Below, piece by piece: positions 17,831 to 27,162 of a stretch of DNA of 64,000 nucleotides. Position numbers and translations under genes: made by a program. Origin of the DNA: Bacteroidales bacterium. Its GTDB lineage: Bacteria; Bacteroidota; Bacteroidia; Bacteroidales; Tenuifilaceae. The notes below the pieces were generated by a model. That model worked only from the letters and a program-made list of their open reading frames with translations. It was not told the origin of the DNA and made no database searches. Within the stretch, counting starts at the first letter, position 1, and the number at the start of each line of letters is the position of its first letter. Location: positions 124,001-188,000 of the forward strand of contig JACJXD010000002.1 in the NCBI GenBank assembly GCA_020636845.1. The letters are read 5' to 3'.

Positions 17831-19360
17831 ATGCCTTTACTTTCTTCTTTGTTGAATTGGGTGAGTTCCCACAGGTTACATAGTATCGAACTTTTTCGAA
17901 AATATCCGGCAGAAACTCAGTACGATACGTTGCACACAATTATTTCGAAGGCTCGCGAAACAGTATATGGGAAAAAGTATGATTTCGATAAAATAAAGTC
18001 AATAAAAGATTTTCAGCAGAATGTGCCAGTTGTCGATTATGAAGGCTTAAAGCCATATATTGACAGACAACGTGCAGGAGAAAATAATGTCCTTTGGCCT
18101 ACGGATATTCGCTGGTTTGCCAAATCGTCGGGAACAACGCAGGATAAAAGCAAGTTCGTTCCGGTAAGTATGGAAGCATTGGAAGAGTGCCATTTTAGAG
18201 GAGGTCGCGATGTTTTGTCCATTTATTCGAATTTGTACCCCGATCATAGATTGTTTTCAGGAAAAGGTTTAACAATTGGTGGTAGCCATCAAATCGATAA
18301 TGTTTCCATGAAATCTTTTTATGGAGATTTATCGGCCATTCTTATTGAGAATCAACCTTGGTGGGTAGAATTTATTCGAACTCCAAGTCAGAAAGTTGCC
18401 TTAATCCCGGATTGGGAAGAAAAGTTGGATAAAATCACCAATGAAACGCTTAAGGAAAATGTTACCAGCATTGCCGGAGTTCCATCGTGGAATTTGGTGG
18501 TAATTAAACATTTGCTCAACTATACAGGCAAGTCGAATTTGTTGGAAATATGGCCCAATTTGGAGTTGTTTATTCATGGAGGAGTAAGTTTTTCGCCTTA
18601 CAAAGAGCAATTTAAGCAGTTGATTCCTTCAGAAAAAATGCACTATTTGGAAGTATATAATGCCAGCGAAGGTTTTTTTGCCATTCAGGATAATCCTGAA
18701 ACGGATGATATGTTGCTAATGTTGGATTATGGAGTGTTCTACGAATTTATTCCTGTTGAAGAATTAGAAAAGCCGAATCCGAATGTGTTTTCGATAGAGG
18801 AAGTGGAAGTTGGGAAAAATTATGCCATGATAATCAGCACGAATTCAGGCTTGTGGCGTTATATGATTGGCGATACCGTTATGTTTACTTCGGTTATTCC
18901 GCATAAAATAAAAATTACAGGAAGAACAAGATTGTTTATAAATGTATTTGGAGAGGAGTTAATTATTGATAACGCTGAAAAGGCTATTAAAAAGGCAACA
19001 GAAGAAACAGGTGCGCTTATAAAAGAATATACTGCGGGCCCAATATTTATGGGAAAGGAAAGAAAGGGGGCGCATGAATGGCTTATAGAATTTGAGGTTA
19101 TGCCTTCCAATCTCGACGAATTTGCCCAAATTCTTGATAAAACGCTTTGTGAAGTAAATTCCGATTACGAAGCTAAGCGTTATAAGGGAGTAACTCTCGA
19201 TTTTCCTACAGTGCGGGCTGTAGAAAAAGGAACGTTTTTTCAATGGATGCGCGAAAGAGGTAAGTTAGGTGGACAGAATAAAGTGCCCCGGTTATCAAAT
19301 AAAAGAGATTACATTGAGCAGTTATGGAAAATACACCTTGATTTATCCCGTCGTGGTTAA
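17831..19360 (+). CDS. GH3 family acyl-adenylate/acyl-amido synthetase-like protein
   Basis: A 509-residue protein of the GH3 family (PF03321), best known from plant enzymes that adenylate jasmonate or auxin and join them to amino acids. Landmarks are WFAKSSGTTQDKSKFVPVS (the ATP-binding Ser/Thr-rich loop), HGGVSFSPY, YNASEGFFAIQD, GLWRYMIGDTVMFT and ITGRTRLFINVFGEEL. Full length and intact, so it is probably active. Bacterial members are widespread in Bacteroidota, but their substrate is unknown. ATG 17831 follows the DUF3078 gene by 72 bp. A hairpin at 19401-19426 may end the transcript. Confidence 0.88.
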   Translation: MPLLSSLLNWVSSHRLHSIELFRKYPAETQYDTLHTIISKARETVYGKKYDFDKIKSIKDFQQNVPVVDYEGLKPYIDRQRAGENNVLWPTDIRWFAKSSGTTQDKSKFVPVSMEALEECHFRGGRDVLSIYSNLYPDHRLFSGKGLTIGGSHQIDNVSMKSFYGDLSAILIENQPWWVEFIRTPSQKVALIPDWEEKLDKITNETLKENVTSIAGVPSWNLVVIKHLLNYTGKSNLLEIWPNLELFIHGGVSFSPYKEQFKQLIPSEKMHYLEVYNASEGFFAIQDNPETDDMLLMLDYGVFYEFIPVEELEKPNPNVFSIEEVEVGKNYAMIISTNSGLWRYMIGDTVMFTSVIPHKIKITGRTRLFINVFGEELIIDNAEKAIKKATEETGALIKEYTAGPIFMGKERKGAHEWLIEFEVMPSNLDEFAQILDKTLCEVNSDYEAKRYKGVTLDFPTVRAVEKGTFFQWMRERGKLGGQNKVPRLSNKRDYIEQLWKIHLDLSRRG

Positions 19361-19400
19361 TCTAAGTAATTGCCTGTTTTGCAATTTATTTGTATTGAAT

Positions 19401-19426
19401 AATCAAAATTTATAGAAATTTTGATT
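19401..19426 (+). terminator. AT-rich hairpin between GH3 and deoxynucleoside kinase genes
   Basis: AATCAAAATTT-ATAG-AAATTTTGATT is an eleven-pair stem with a four-base loop, 40 bp after the GH3 stop and 61 bp before the next ATG. It could be a terminator or an operator; its low GC makes termination weak. Confidence 0.45.
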
Positions 19427-19487
19427 TGAGTTCTGTTAAGAAGAACATAAAATTTTTACTTTTAACAAGTATTTAAAAAATATAACC

Positions 19488-20102
19488 ATGCATATTGCAG
19501 TTGCCGGAAATATTGGCTCGGGAAAAACAACCCTTACAGGGTTACTTTCAAAGTATTACAAGTGGAAACCCCAATACGAAGATGTTGATGAAAATCCGTA
19601 TCTGAACGACTTTTACGAAGATATGCAGCGATGGAGTTTTAACCTACAAATTTACTTTTTAAATAGCCGTTTTAGCCAAGTGGTAGAAATACACCGTAGG
19701 GGTGAGGATGTTATTCAGGACAGAACCATTTACGAGGATGCCCATATTTTTGCTCCAAACCTTCACGACATGGGGCTTATGAGTACTCGTGATTTTAATA
19801 ACTATGTAAAGTTGTTCGAGTTAATGACTTCGTTAATTAACCCTCCCGATTTGTTAATTTATCTTAGAGCCACAGTTCCAACGCTTGTAAAGCAGATACA
19901 AAAACGAGGAAGGGATTACGAGAAGAATATTAGGCTGGATTACCTACAGCATCTTAACGAAAAGTACGAAAAATGGATTAGTGGCTATAAACTGGGGAAA
20001 TTGCTTATTATAGAAGTTGATAATCTTGATTTTGCAGAGAAGCCGGAAGATTTAAGTCAAATAATCGATAAAATTGATGCACAAATACACGGATTATTTT
20101 AG
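19488..20102 (+). CDS. Deoxynucleoside kinase
   Basis: A 204-residue enzyme that phosphorylates deoxynucleosides (deoxyadenosine, deoxyguanosine or deoxycytidine) for salvage. The Walker A loop GNIGSGKTT is at the N-terminus; QDRTIYEDAHIFA is the conserved D-R motif of the dNK family, followed by LIYLRATVPTLVKQIQKRGRDYE, which holds the lid arginines. The substrate cannot be fixed from sequence. ATG 19488 gives the expected start. It converges on kbl across a strong two-way terminator. With dgt, thyA and punA in the same window, dNTP supply is well represented here. Confidence 0.9.
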   Translation: MHIAVAGNIGSGKTTLTGLLSKYYKWKPQYEDVDENPYLNDFYEDMQRWSFNLQIYFLNSRFSQVVEIHRRGEDVIQDRTIYEDAHIFAPNLHDMGLMSTRDFNNYVKLFELMTSLINPPDLLIYLRATVPTLVKQIQKRGRDYEKNIRLDYLQHLNEKYEKWISGYKLGKLLIIEVDNLDFAEKPEDLSQIIDKIDAQIHGLF

Positions 20103-20123
20103 AATAACGGTAGTAAACATGAT

Positions 20124-20154
20124 AAAAAACGCCAATTTAATATTGGCGTTTTTT
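20124..20154. terminator. Two-way hairpin terminator
   Basis: AAAAAACGCCAAT-TTAAT-ATTGGCGTTTTTT is a thirteen-pair stem with A- and T-runs on its flanks, between the convergent deoxynucleoside kinase and kbl genes. Confidence 0.9.
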
Positions 20155-20175
20155 GTTTGTATGCATGATAGTACC

Positions 20176-21372
20176 TTAAATTACTCCTAATTTTTTACCA
20201 ACCTTTGTAAACTTATCAATTGCAAATTGAATGTTTTCGTGGCTGTGAGCTGCGCTAATTTGAACTCTAATACGAGCTTTGCCTTTAGGAACAACCGGAT
20301 AGTAAAATCCTGTAACGTAAATTCCTTCGTCGAGTAGTCCTGCTGCAAAATTTTGCGAAAGTTTAGCATCGTTAGGTAGGTGTCCCAACATGATAGGCGT
20401 AATTGGGTGAACGCCTTCAACAATTTTGAATCCGGCTTCGGTCATACCTTTACGGAACATGGCCGTGTTATCCCATAGTTTATCCCTTAATTCCGTTGTC
20501 TTCGAAAGCATATTCAATACCTCTAGCGTAGCACCTGCTATGGATGGCATAAGTGAATTTGAGAATAAGTATGGACGTGAACGTTGACGCAACATTTCGA
20601 CTATTTCTTTACGTCCTGAGATACATCCACCAGAAGCGCCTCCAAGAGCTTTTCCGAATGTTGTTGAAATTACATCAACACGGCCAATGGCGTTGCAGTA
20701 TTCTGCGGTTCCGCGTCCGGTTTTGCCAACAAAGCCGGTAGCGTGCGAATCGTCAACCATTACCATAGCGTCGTATTTGTCGGCTAAGTCACAAATCTTG
20801 TCAACCTGTGCAATTATTCCGTCCATGGAGAAAACGCCATCGGTAACAATTAATTTGAAACGGCAATTCGAGGCTTCCTGAAGAACTTTTTCCAAGTCGG
20901 CCATATCGTTGTTTTTGTAGCGGAAACGCTGAGCCTTGCACAAACGAACACCGTCGATAATTGATGCGTGGTTGAGTTCGTCGGAAATAATGGCATCTTC
21001 TTTACCTAAAACTGGCTCGAAAATACCGCCATTGGCATCGAATGCAGAGGAGTAAAGAATAGTGTCTTCGGTGCCGAGGAACTGGCTGAGCTTTTTCTCC
21101 AAATCTTTGTGTAATTGTTGGGTGCCACAAATAAACCTTACGGACGACATTCCAAAGCCCCATTTATCAATGGCTTTTTTACCTGCTTCCATTACGGCAG
21201 GGTACGATGCTAAACCAAGGTAGTTGTTGGCGCAGAAGTTTAAAACTTTTTTGCCGTTGGCAAGGATTTCAACGCCTTGAGGAGTGGATATTATCCGTTC
21301 TTCTTTGTACAACCCATCGTTCTTAATGGATTCGATTTGTTTTTGGAGTTCTTCCTTTATTTTTCCGTACAT
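20176..21372 (-). CDS. kbl: Glycine C-acetyltransferase (2-amino-3-ketobutyrate CoA ligase)
   Basis: A 398-residue PLP enzyme of the alpha-oxoamine synthase family. Kbl splits 2-amino-3-ketobutyrate with CoA into glycine and acetyl-CoA in threonine breakdown. The PLP lysine lies in TTFGKALGGASGG; NFCANNYLGLASYP, DELNHASIIDG and DDSHATGFVGKTGRGT are family motifs. The length and these stretches fit Kbl better than BioF or HemA, but threonine dehydrogenase (tdh) is not in the window, so a related acyl-CoA condensing role is not excluded. ATG 21372 is the natural start. Confidence 0.9.
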   Translation of the reverse strand: MYGKIKEELQKQIESIKNDGLYKEERIISTPQGVEILANGKKVLNFCANNYLGLASYPAVMEAGKKAIDKWGFGMSSVRFICGTQQLHKDLEKKLSQFLGTEDTILYSSAFDANGGIFEPVLGKEDAIISDELNHASIIDGVRLCKAQRFRYKNNDMADLEKVLQEASNCRFKLIVTDGVFSMDGIIAQVDKICDLADKYDAMVMVDDSHATGFVGKTGRGTAEYCNAIGRVDVISTTFGKALGGASGGCISGRKEIVEMLRQRSRPYLFSNSLMPSIAGATLEVLNMLSKTTELRDKLWDNTAMFRKGMTEAGFKIVEGVHPITPIMLGHLPNDAKLSQNFAAGLLDEGIYVTGFYYPVVPKGKARIRVQISAAHSHENIQFAIDKFTKVGKKLGVI

Positions 21373-21397
21373 AATTGTAGTTTTTTATGCATTTATG

Positions 21398-21405
21398 CAA
21401 AGGTA
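21398..21405 (-). promoter_or_regulatory. Probable -7 promoter element of kbl
   Basis: TACCTTTG on the minus strand fits TAnnTTTG, 26 bases before the kbl ATG. No good -33 TTTG is seen at standard spacing. Confidence 0.4.
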
Positions 21406-21511
21406 GTAGAAAAACTCTACCATTGATTTTAAAATTTTTATTATCACGCCATTTCATGTTTTATAAACATTTTTAAGAGGTGTAATTTTTAAAATGGATT
21501 TTTTCGTTAAA

Positions 21512-21562
21512 AACTTGCGAATAGTCTTTGTTTTTCTTTTGAAAATATTATATTCGCAAGTT
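21512..21562. repeat. Perfect 11-bp inverted repeat in the divergent kbl/unknown-gene region
   Basis: AACTTGCGAAT (21512-21522) and ATTCGCAAGTT (21552-21562) are exact reverse complements, 40 bp apart start to start, close to four helical turns. It lies 41 bp before ATG 21603. It may be a pair of regulator half-sites or an RNA hairpin in the leader. Confidence 0.5.
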
Positions 21563-21602
21563 GTAATGGTTTTGTTATCAGAATCTAATAATTTGTACTG
21601 CT

Positions 21603-22334
21603 ATGCCATACCGTCGCCTTCCAAACACCGATGTTGCTCGAATAAGGGCATTGAAAGCCGCTCATAAAAAAGGAAAATCTTTACCACCTTTCGATTTGGC
21701 GTTTTCGCAAGCAACCTTTGCAAGAATAGAGTTGTTTATTAACTCTTTCGAAAAAGCAATGCTTCATTACAAAGGAGCTTACAATACACAGGTTGAGCGG
21801 AGCAGGGATTTCTCTCAGGTGATGAAAAAGGCAAAGTTGTATATTTCACACTTTATTCAGGTTTTAAACATGGCAATTGCGCGAGGAGAATTGCACCCGG
21901 AAGTGAGAGTGGCTTACGGTTTGGATCCGAGCGATCCTCGTTTGCCATCGCTCAACACAGAAAAGGATATATTGGAATGGGGAAAGAAAATAATTGAAGG
22001 TGAAATGCAACGCATGAGAAGTGGAAATGCTCCTATTACAAATCCAACGATTGCTGTTGTTAGGGTGAGGTACGAACAGTTTGTAGAGGTATATAACAAC
22101 CACAAAATTTTACAGCAGAATACGCAACGAATGCTTAACGATTTAAACAACCTTCGAAAAACAGCTGATGAAATTATTCTAAATATCTGGAATGAAGTGG
22201 AAGACCATTTTAGTAATCTTTCCGATGAAGAAAAGAGGGAAAGTTCGGCGGAATACGGAGTGGTTTACGTTTTTCGTAAAAACGAACTTAAATCGATTAA
22301 TTTAGTCGATAAGGTATTGCCAAATCTTTTCTAG
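21603..22334 (+). CDS. Conserved-looking protein of unknown function (243 aa)
   Basis: I do not recognise a named domain. The protein is soluble with no signal peptide or TM helix. It looks mostly alpha-helical: residues about 45-110 hold a long amphipathic stretch (FARIELFINSFEKAMLHYKG...), and about 160-215 are coiled-coil-like (VEVYNNHKILQQNTQRMLNDLNNLRKTADEIIL). The segment YGLDPSDPRLPSLNTEKDILEWGKKIIEGE is loop-rich. ATG 21603 is the only good start. Its stop codon overlaps the stop of the convergent CPBP protease gene by four bases. Codon use resembles the neighbours, so it is probably a resident gene. Confidence 0.75.
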   Translation: MPYRRLPNTDVARIRALKAAHKKGKSLPPFDLAFSQATFARIELFINSFEKAMLHYKGAYNTQVERSRDFSQVMKKAKLYISHFIQVLNMAIARGELHPEVRVAYGLDPSDPRLPSLNTEKDILEWGKKIIEGEMQRMRSGNAPITNPTIAVVRVRYEQFVEVYNNHKILQQNTQRMLNDLNNLRKTADEIILNIWNEVEDHFSNLSDEEKRESSAEYGVVYVFRKNELKSINLVDKVLPNLF

Positions 22335-23227
22335 ATAATCTTTGCGGCTTCGGCATTTTTCTTTATTTGCATCAGAATAAGAATTACTAATGCAATGCTT
22401 GCAACGCCTAGCGGCCAAGCCATGCTTAGTCCTCCTACATTTTCTACAACATTTTCTTGAGTTCCGGTTTTAATGGCGGTATATGCAACCGTTGCTAATG
22501 CGTTGTTTGTAAAGTGGGCCAGTATGGTAAGCCATATATTATTACTATAAGCGTAAATGTATCCAAAAATAACTCCTAGCGCCATTCGTGGAACAAAGCC
22601 TTTGAATTGTAAGTGAAAAGCGCTAAAAAGGGCCGCGGTAATTAAAATTCCTGCCCAACGTTTTTTTGTTATCGAAATGAAGTGTTTTTGTAGAATTCCC
22701 CTGAAAATAATTTCTTCGCCGAATGCCGGAATTATTGCAATCATCAACAAGTTTAAAAGAAATCCGCCAATGGTACTTGTTTCCATAAAAGCGTTTGTTA
22801 ACACTTCGGCCTTGGCTTCAAAATCGTTCATCCATTGGGATAAAGGAATTAGTTCGTTTAACGATGATAAAAAGTTGATTCCCGGTAATGAAACAAAAAC
22901 TAGTAACAATACCAATAAAAATTGATTTGCCCTTGATTTGTGAAATCCCAAATAATCGAAAGTGTTATTGGAATAAAGGTAGGCTGCCAGCAAACCCGGA
23001 GCAAGGAACATACCTATTGATTGGAATATTTGTAGCGTTTTTAGCATCCCGATATTTTGTTGACTAGGAGTTGCTCCTGCTAATTCCGAAATAGCATTAA
23101 CACCGTTAGTTAGCATAATTACTAGGGAGCCAAGAAAGGAAAATACAATTCCACCCAAAAGGATTAGTAGAATCAAAAAGAGAATTTTTTTTGTATCGGA
23201 TAAGTTGCCCAATGGTCCTTGTGTCAT
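22331..23227 (-). CDS. CPBP family intramembrane glutamic endopeptidase
   Basis: A 298-residue membrane protein with about eight hydrophobic segments. The active-site motifs of the CPBP/Abi family (PF02517) are clear: EEIIFRG, then FSAFHLQF, and HFTNNA near the end, which carry the catalytic Glu pair, Arg and two His. The family includes eukaryotic CAAX-processing Rce1 and bacterial proteins linked to bacteriocin self-immunity; the bacterial substrate is generally unknown. ATG 23227 (MTQGPLG) is chosen over a TTG eight codons upstream. Its stop shares CTAG with the convergent gene. Confidence 0.9.
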   Translation of the reverse strand: MTQGPLGNLSDTKKILFLILLILLGGIVFSFLGSLVIMLTNGVNAISELAGATPSQQNIGMLKTLQIFQSIGMFLAPGLLAAYLYSNNTFDYLGFHKSRANQFLLVLLLVFVSLPGINFLSSLNELIPLSQWMNDFEAKAEVLTNAFMETSTIGGFLLNLLMIAIIPAFGEEIIFRGILQKHFISITKKRWAGILITAALFSAFHLQFKGFVPRMALGVIFGYIYAYSNNIWLTILAHFTNNALATVAYTAIKTGTQENVVENVGGLSMAWPLGVASIALVILILMQIKKNAEAAKII

Positions 23228-23304
23228 GATAATTGAAATTATATTCAGCAAACAAACTTTTGCAAACCTAACTCTTTTATGCTGATTTTAAAAGCCGGAA
23301 AAGC

Positions 23305-23337
23305 TTTCGTTAAAAATAAATTGATGTGTTATTTTTG
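23305..23337 (+). promoter_or_regulatory. Probable promoter of dusB
   Basis: TTTC (23305-23308), a 21-base gap and TATTTTTG (23330-23337) resemble the phylum consensus with one mismatch in the -33 element. The start site would be near 23345, giving a leader of about 8 bases. Confidence 0.45.
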
Positions 23338-23352
23338 TGAAAAACTGTTGAG

Positions 23353-24381
23353 ATGCAGATAGGGAATGTTGAATTAGGGGATAAACCGCTTTTCTTGGCT
23401 CCAATGGAGGATGTTACGGACCCGTCGTTTCGCTTTATGTGTAAGCAAATGGGGGCCGATGTAATGTACACCGAGTTCATTAATGCCGATGGGTTAATTC
23501 GCGATGCAACAACCAGTATTGCTAAGTTAAACATTTACGATTACGAGCGTCCTATAGGCATTCAGCTGTATGGGCACATTATAGAGAGCATGGTTGATGC
23601 TTGCATAATTGCAAGCGAGGCTAAGCCAGATATTATTGATATAAACTTTGGTTGTCCGGTAAAAAAAATTGCCAATCGTGGTGCAGGTTCCGGAATGATG
23701 CGCGATGTACCAAAAATGGTTGAAATGACAAAGCGGGTTGTTGAGGTAACCAATATTCCGGTTACGGTTAAAACGCGTTTAGGTTGGGACGAAAGTACCA
23801 AGAACATTGTTGGTATTGCGGAACAACTTCAGGATGTAGGCATAAAGGCTATTACCATACACGGTCGAACCCGTTCGCAACTATATACAGGCAAAGCCGA
23901 TTGGACTCTAATTGGCGAAGTGAAAAATAATCCTCGAATGAAAATTCCGGTAATAGGAAATGGCGATATCGACGGACCGGTAGTTGCGAAGGAAATGTTC
24001 GATCGTTACGGCGTTGATGGAATAATGATTGGACGGGCAACTTTTGGCAGACCTTGGATATTTAAGGAAATTAAGTATTACCTTGAAACCGGTAGTCTTA
24101 TGCCTCAACTTACCACAAGGCAAAAGGTAGAAATTGCTCGTGTGCACTTTGCCAAATCTTTGGAGATAAAAGGTTCGAAAACGGGAATATTCGAAATGCG
24201 TAGGCATTTTTCGTCATACTTTAAGGGATTGCCACATTTTAAGGAGTTGAGATTGAAGTTGGTAACGTCCAACGATCCCGATGAAATATACTCGTTGTTA
24301 AAAGAAGTAGAAGTTCAGTATGGCGATTTCGTTGTTGATCCTGCCATAAATCCGTCTCCTTGGAAAAGTTGTAGCGAATAA
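23353..24381 (+). CDS. dusB: tRNA-dihydrouridine synthase
   Basis: A 342-residue flavoenzyme that reduces uridine to dihydrouridine in tRNA D-loops. It has the TIM-barrel motifs of the DusB/NifR3 group: APMEDVTDPSFR, INFGCPVKKIANRGAGSGMMR with the catalytic cysteine, VTVKTRLGWDE, IHGRTRSQLYTGKADW and the FMN-phosphate loop GNGDI...IMIGRATFGRPW. The C-terminal helical domain follows from about residue 245. It converges on polA with only seven bases between the stop codons and no hairpin. Confidence 0.94.
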   Translation: MQIGNVELGDKPLFLAPMEDVTDPSFRFMCKQMGADVMYTEFINADGLIRDATTSIAKLNIYDYERPIGIQLYGHIIESMVDACIIASEAKPDIIDINFGCPVKKIANRGAGSGMMRDVPKMVEMTKRVVEVTNIPVTVKTRLGWDESTKNIVGIAEQLQDVGIKAITIHGRTRSQLYTGKADWTLIGEVKNNPRMKIPVIGNGDIDGPVVAKEMFDRYGVDGIMIGRATFGRPWIFKEIKYYLETGSLMPQLTTRQKVEIARVHFAKSLEIKGSKTGIFEMRRHFSSYFKGLPHFKELRLKLVTSNDPDEIYSLLKEVEVQYGDFVVDPAINPSPWKSCSE

Positions 24382-24388
24382 AGATACG

Positions 24389-27157
24389 TTAATGGGCTTC
24401 GAGCCAGTTGTTGCCAACTCCCATATCTACAATCAGCGGAACATCCAGTTTAACTGCATTCTCCATACAACTTTTTACAATCGCTTGTAATTGTTCAACT
24501 TCGTTGGATGGCGTGTCGAATATCAATTCATCGTGAACCTGAATAATCATTTTGGCTTTTAATCCTTTATTCTGCAATTCCTGATGAATGTCTATCATTG
24601 CCTTTTTTATGATGTCGGCAGCAGAACCTTGAATGGGTGCATTTATGGCATTTCGTTCGGCCAGCCCCCGGACAACCTGATTGCGGGAGTTAATGTCGGG
24701 TAAGTAGCGTTTACGTCCGAATAAAGTTTCTACCCAGCCCCGCTCGCGGGCCAGATGTACACAGTCGTCCATGTACTTTTTTACTCCGGAATAGGTGCTG
24801 AAATACTGGTCGATAAGGTCTTTGGCTTCGGTGCGAGAAATTCCCAACCTTTGCGACAGACCAAAAGCCGAAATGCCGTAAATCATTCCGAAGTTGGCCG
24901 TTTTTGCCCGACTTCGCTGTTCTCGGGTAACTTCGGACAGGGGGACCTTAAAAATTTTTGCAGCAGTTGCGGCATGTATATCCTCGCCATGGTTAAATGC
25001 TTGGAGCATATTTGGATCGCCACTCATGTGGGCCATTAACCTTAACTCTATTTGGGAGTAATCGGCCGACAACAACACCCATCCTTCAGCCGAAGGAATG
25101 AAAGCCTTACGAATTTCTCTACCGTTTTCATCACGAATAGGAATATTTTGCAGGTTAGGATTGTTGGAACTTAACCGTCCGGTTGATGCAATGGCCTGGT
25201 TAAACGAAGTGTGAATTTTCCCTGTTTTAGGATTTACTAAAGCCGGTAAGGCTTCAACGTAAGTTGATAAAAGTTTTTTTGCAGAACGAAATTCTAAAAT
25301 TTTCCCAACAATAGGATGTTTATCAATATACTTGGTTAATTCTTCTTCGCTGGTGGAGTACTGTTTAGTTTTAGTGAGTTTTGCATCGGAGGTAATTTTT
25401 AACTTCTCGAAAAGCACTTCGCCTAATTGCTTGGGTGAAGATATGTTTAAATCAGGCACGCCGGCCATTTTTCGTACTTCATCCTCTAACTCAATAATTT
25501 GTTTGCGGAGTATTTTTGCATAGTCGTTAAGGGTAGAAACATCAATAGTAACGCCATTTCTTTCCATACTTGTAAGTACGCCGATAAGAGGTTCTTCCAG
25601 CGACGAGTATAGGTTTGTAAGTTTTTCCTTTTCCAGTTTAGGGAGAAGTTCTATTTTAATTCGGTATGCAATGTCCGCATCTTCGCAGGCATATCGGGTA
25701 ATTTGCTCTAACGGAACATCGCGCATATTTTTTTGCTTGGCTCCCTTTTTCCCTATCAGTTCATCTATGTGAATTGTTTTGTATCCAAGATAAATTTCGG
25801 CAAGCAAATCAAGGTTGTGTCGGGAGTCGGGTAAAAGAAGGTAGTGCATGATCATGGTGTCCCAAATTTCCCCTTTAACCGTAATGCCATAATTTAGTAG
25901 AACCTGCATGTCGAACTTCACATTTTGTCCGACCTTGGCAATGTTTTGGTTGGCAAATAGCGGTGCAAATTCATTTAGAATATTTTTCGCTTCGATTTGG
26001 TTGACCGGAAGTGGAACCCACCATGCTTTTTGCGGTTCTGTTGCAAAGGATAGTCCCACAATTTCGGCCGATATAGGATCAAGCCCTGTTGTTTCCGTGT
26101 CGAAGGCGAATTCCTTTACGCTGCCGAGCGTTTCAATCAGCAACTTAATTTCATCGGCGGAAGTAACCGCGTTATAGTTAACGTTGAGGTCGTTTATTGT
26201 TTGTAGGTTGTGCTGTTGCGGTTCCGTTTGAATCGGTGTGTCAAAAAGGGAACCTTGAACGTACTGTTTGCTGCTTTCCTTTGGTTGTGGCGAGAATTCT
26301 TTAATTAGAGATCGAAACTCTAAGTCTTCGAAAATTTTAATAAGTTTGCTTGTATCGGGCTCTTTACGTGCTAAATCGTTATCGATATTTAGTTTTAAAT
26401 CCAAGTCGGTTTTAATTTTAACCAGTTTCCTGTTAAGGGCAAGTAAATCCCGACTTTCGTCTATATTCTTTTTCAGTGCACCGGAAAGTTGGTCGATGTT
26501 GTGAAGAATGTTGTCGATGCTACCATACTGGGAAATAAGTTTAGCCGCAGTTTTTTCACCTATCTTGTTTACCCCTTTAATATTATCGGAAGCATCACCC
26601 CAAAGGGCTAATATATCGGCAAATTGTTTGGGGTCTTGTATGTCGTACGATTTGCAAAATTCGTCGGCAGTTACAATTATCATTTCGTTTCCGCTTCGTC
26701 CCGGTTTGGCCATAATAACATTTTTCTGAAGCAGCTGGCCGTAATCCTTATCGGGAGTCATCATAATAACTTCAAAGTTGTTAGGATCGGCTTGCATGGC
26801 AATAGAGCCAATTACATCGTCGGCTTCATACCCTTGAAGTTCCACGGTTGGAATGTTCATGGCTCGAAGCGTTTCCTTTATAAGGGGAACGGAAAGTTTA
26901 ATGTCTTCAGGAGTTTCTTCCCGCTGAGCCTTGTAATCGGGATAGAGTTCATTCCTGAAAGTGTAACCGGAAACATCGAAGGCAACTGCTACGTGGGTTG
27001 GCTCAAATTTTTTAATTGCGTCGAGGGTTGCGCGGATAAAACCGTAAATAGCCGAGGTATTTAAGCCTTTGCTGTTCCGCATGGGACGATTAATAAATGC
27101 GTAGTATGCCCTATAAATTAGAGCGTAAGCGTCGAGTAGCAGTAAGCGATTCTTCAT
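24389..27157 (-). CDS. polA: DNA polymerase I
   Basis: A 922-residue three-domain PolA. Residues 1-290 are the 5' nuclease (LLLDAYALIYRAYYAF, AVAFDV, EADDVIGS, MTPDKDYGQL). The 3'-5' proofreading domain is intact, since FDTETTGLDP keeps the metal-binding Asp and Glu. The polymerase domain has motif A (LSADYSQIELRLMAHMSGD), motif B (RAKTANFGMIYGISAFG) and motif C (IQVHDELIF). It fills gaps in repair and removes Okazaki primers. It is followed on the transcript by nothing close; upstream queD ends five bases before its ATG, suggesting an operon of the 115-aa protein, queD and polA. Confidence 0.97.
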   Translation of the reverse strand: MKNRLLLLDAYALIYRAYYAFINRPMRNSKGLNTSAIYGFIRATLDAIKKFEPTHVAVAFDVSGYTFRNELYPDYKAQREETPEDIKLSVPLIKETLRAMNIPTVELQGYEADDVIGSIAMQADPNNFEVIMMTPDKDYGQLLQKNVIMAKPGRSGNEMIIVTADEFCKSYDIQDPKQFADILALWGDASDNIKGVNKIGEKTAAKLISQYGSIDNILHNIDQLSGALKKNIDESRDLLALNRKLVKIKTDLDLKLNIDNDLARKEPDTSKLIKIFEDLEFRSLIKEFSPQPKESSKQYVQGSLFDTPIQTEPQQHNLQTINDLNVNYNAVTSADEIKLLIETLGSVKEFAFDTETTGLDPISAEIVGLSFATEPQKAWWVPLPVNQIEAKNILNEFAPLFANQNIAKVGQNVKFDMQVLLNYGITVKGEIWDTMIMHYLLLPDSRHNLDLLAEIYLGYKTIHIDELIGKKGAKQKNMRDVPLEQITRYACEDADIAYRIKIELLPKLEKEKLTNLYSSLEEPLIGVLTSMERNGVTIDVSTLNDYAKILRKQIIELEDEVRKMAGVPDLNISSPKQLGEVLFEKLKITSDAKLTKTKQYSTSEEELTKYIDKHPIVGKILEFRSAKKLLSTYVEALPALVNPKTGKIHTSFNQAIASTGRLSSNNPNLQNIPIRDENGREIRKAFIPSAEGWVLLSADYSQIELRLMAHMSGDPNMLQAFNHGEDIHAATAAKIFKVPLSEVTREQRSRAKTANFGMIYGISAFGLSQRLGISRTEAKDLIDQYFSTYSGVKKYMDDCVHLARERGWVETLFGRKRYLPDINSRNQVVRGLAERNAINAPIQGSAADIIKKAMIDIHQELQNKGLKAKMIIQVHDELIFDTPSNEVEQLQAIVKSCMENAVKLDVPLIVDMGVGNNWLEAH

Positions 27158-27162
27158 TTTAG

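Noticed and set aside
26624..27064. Plus-strand 146-residue frame inside polA
   Set aside because: It is antisense to the conserved 5' nuclease domain of DNA polymerase I.
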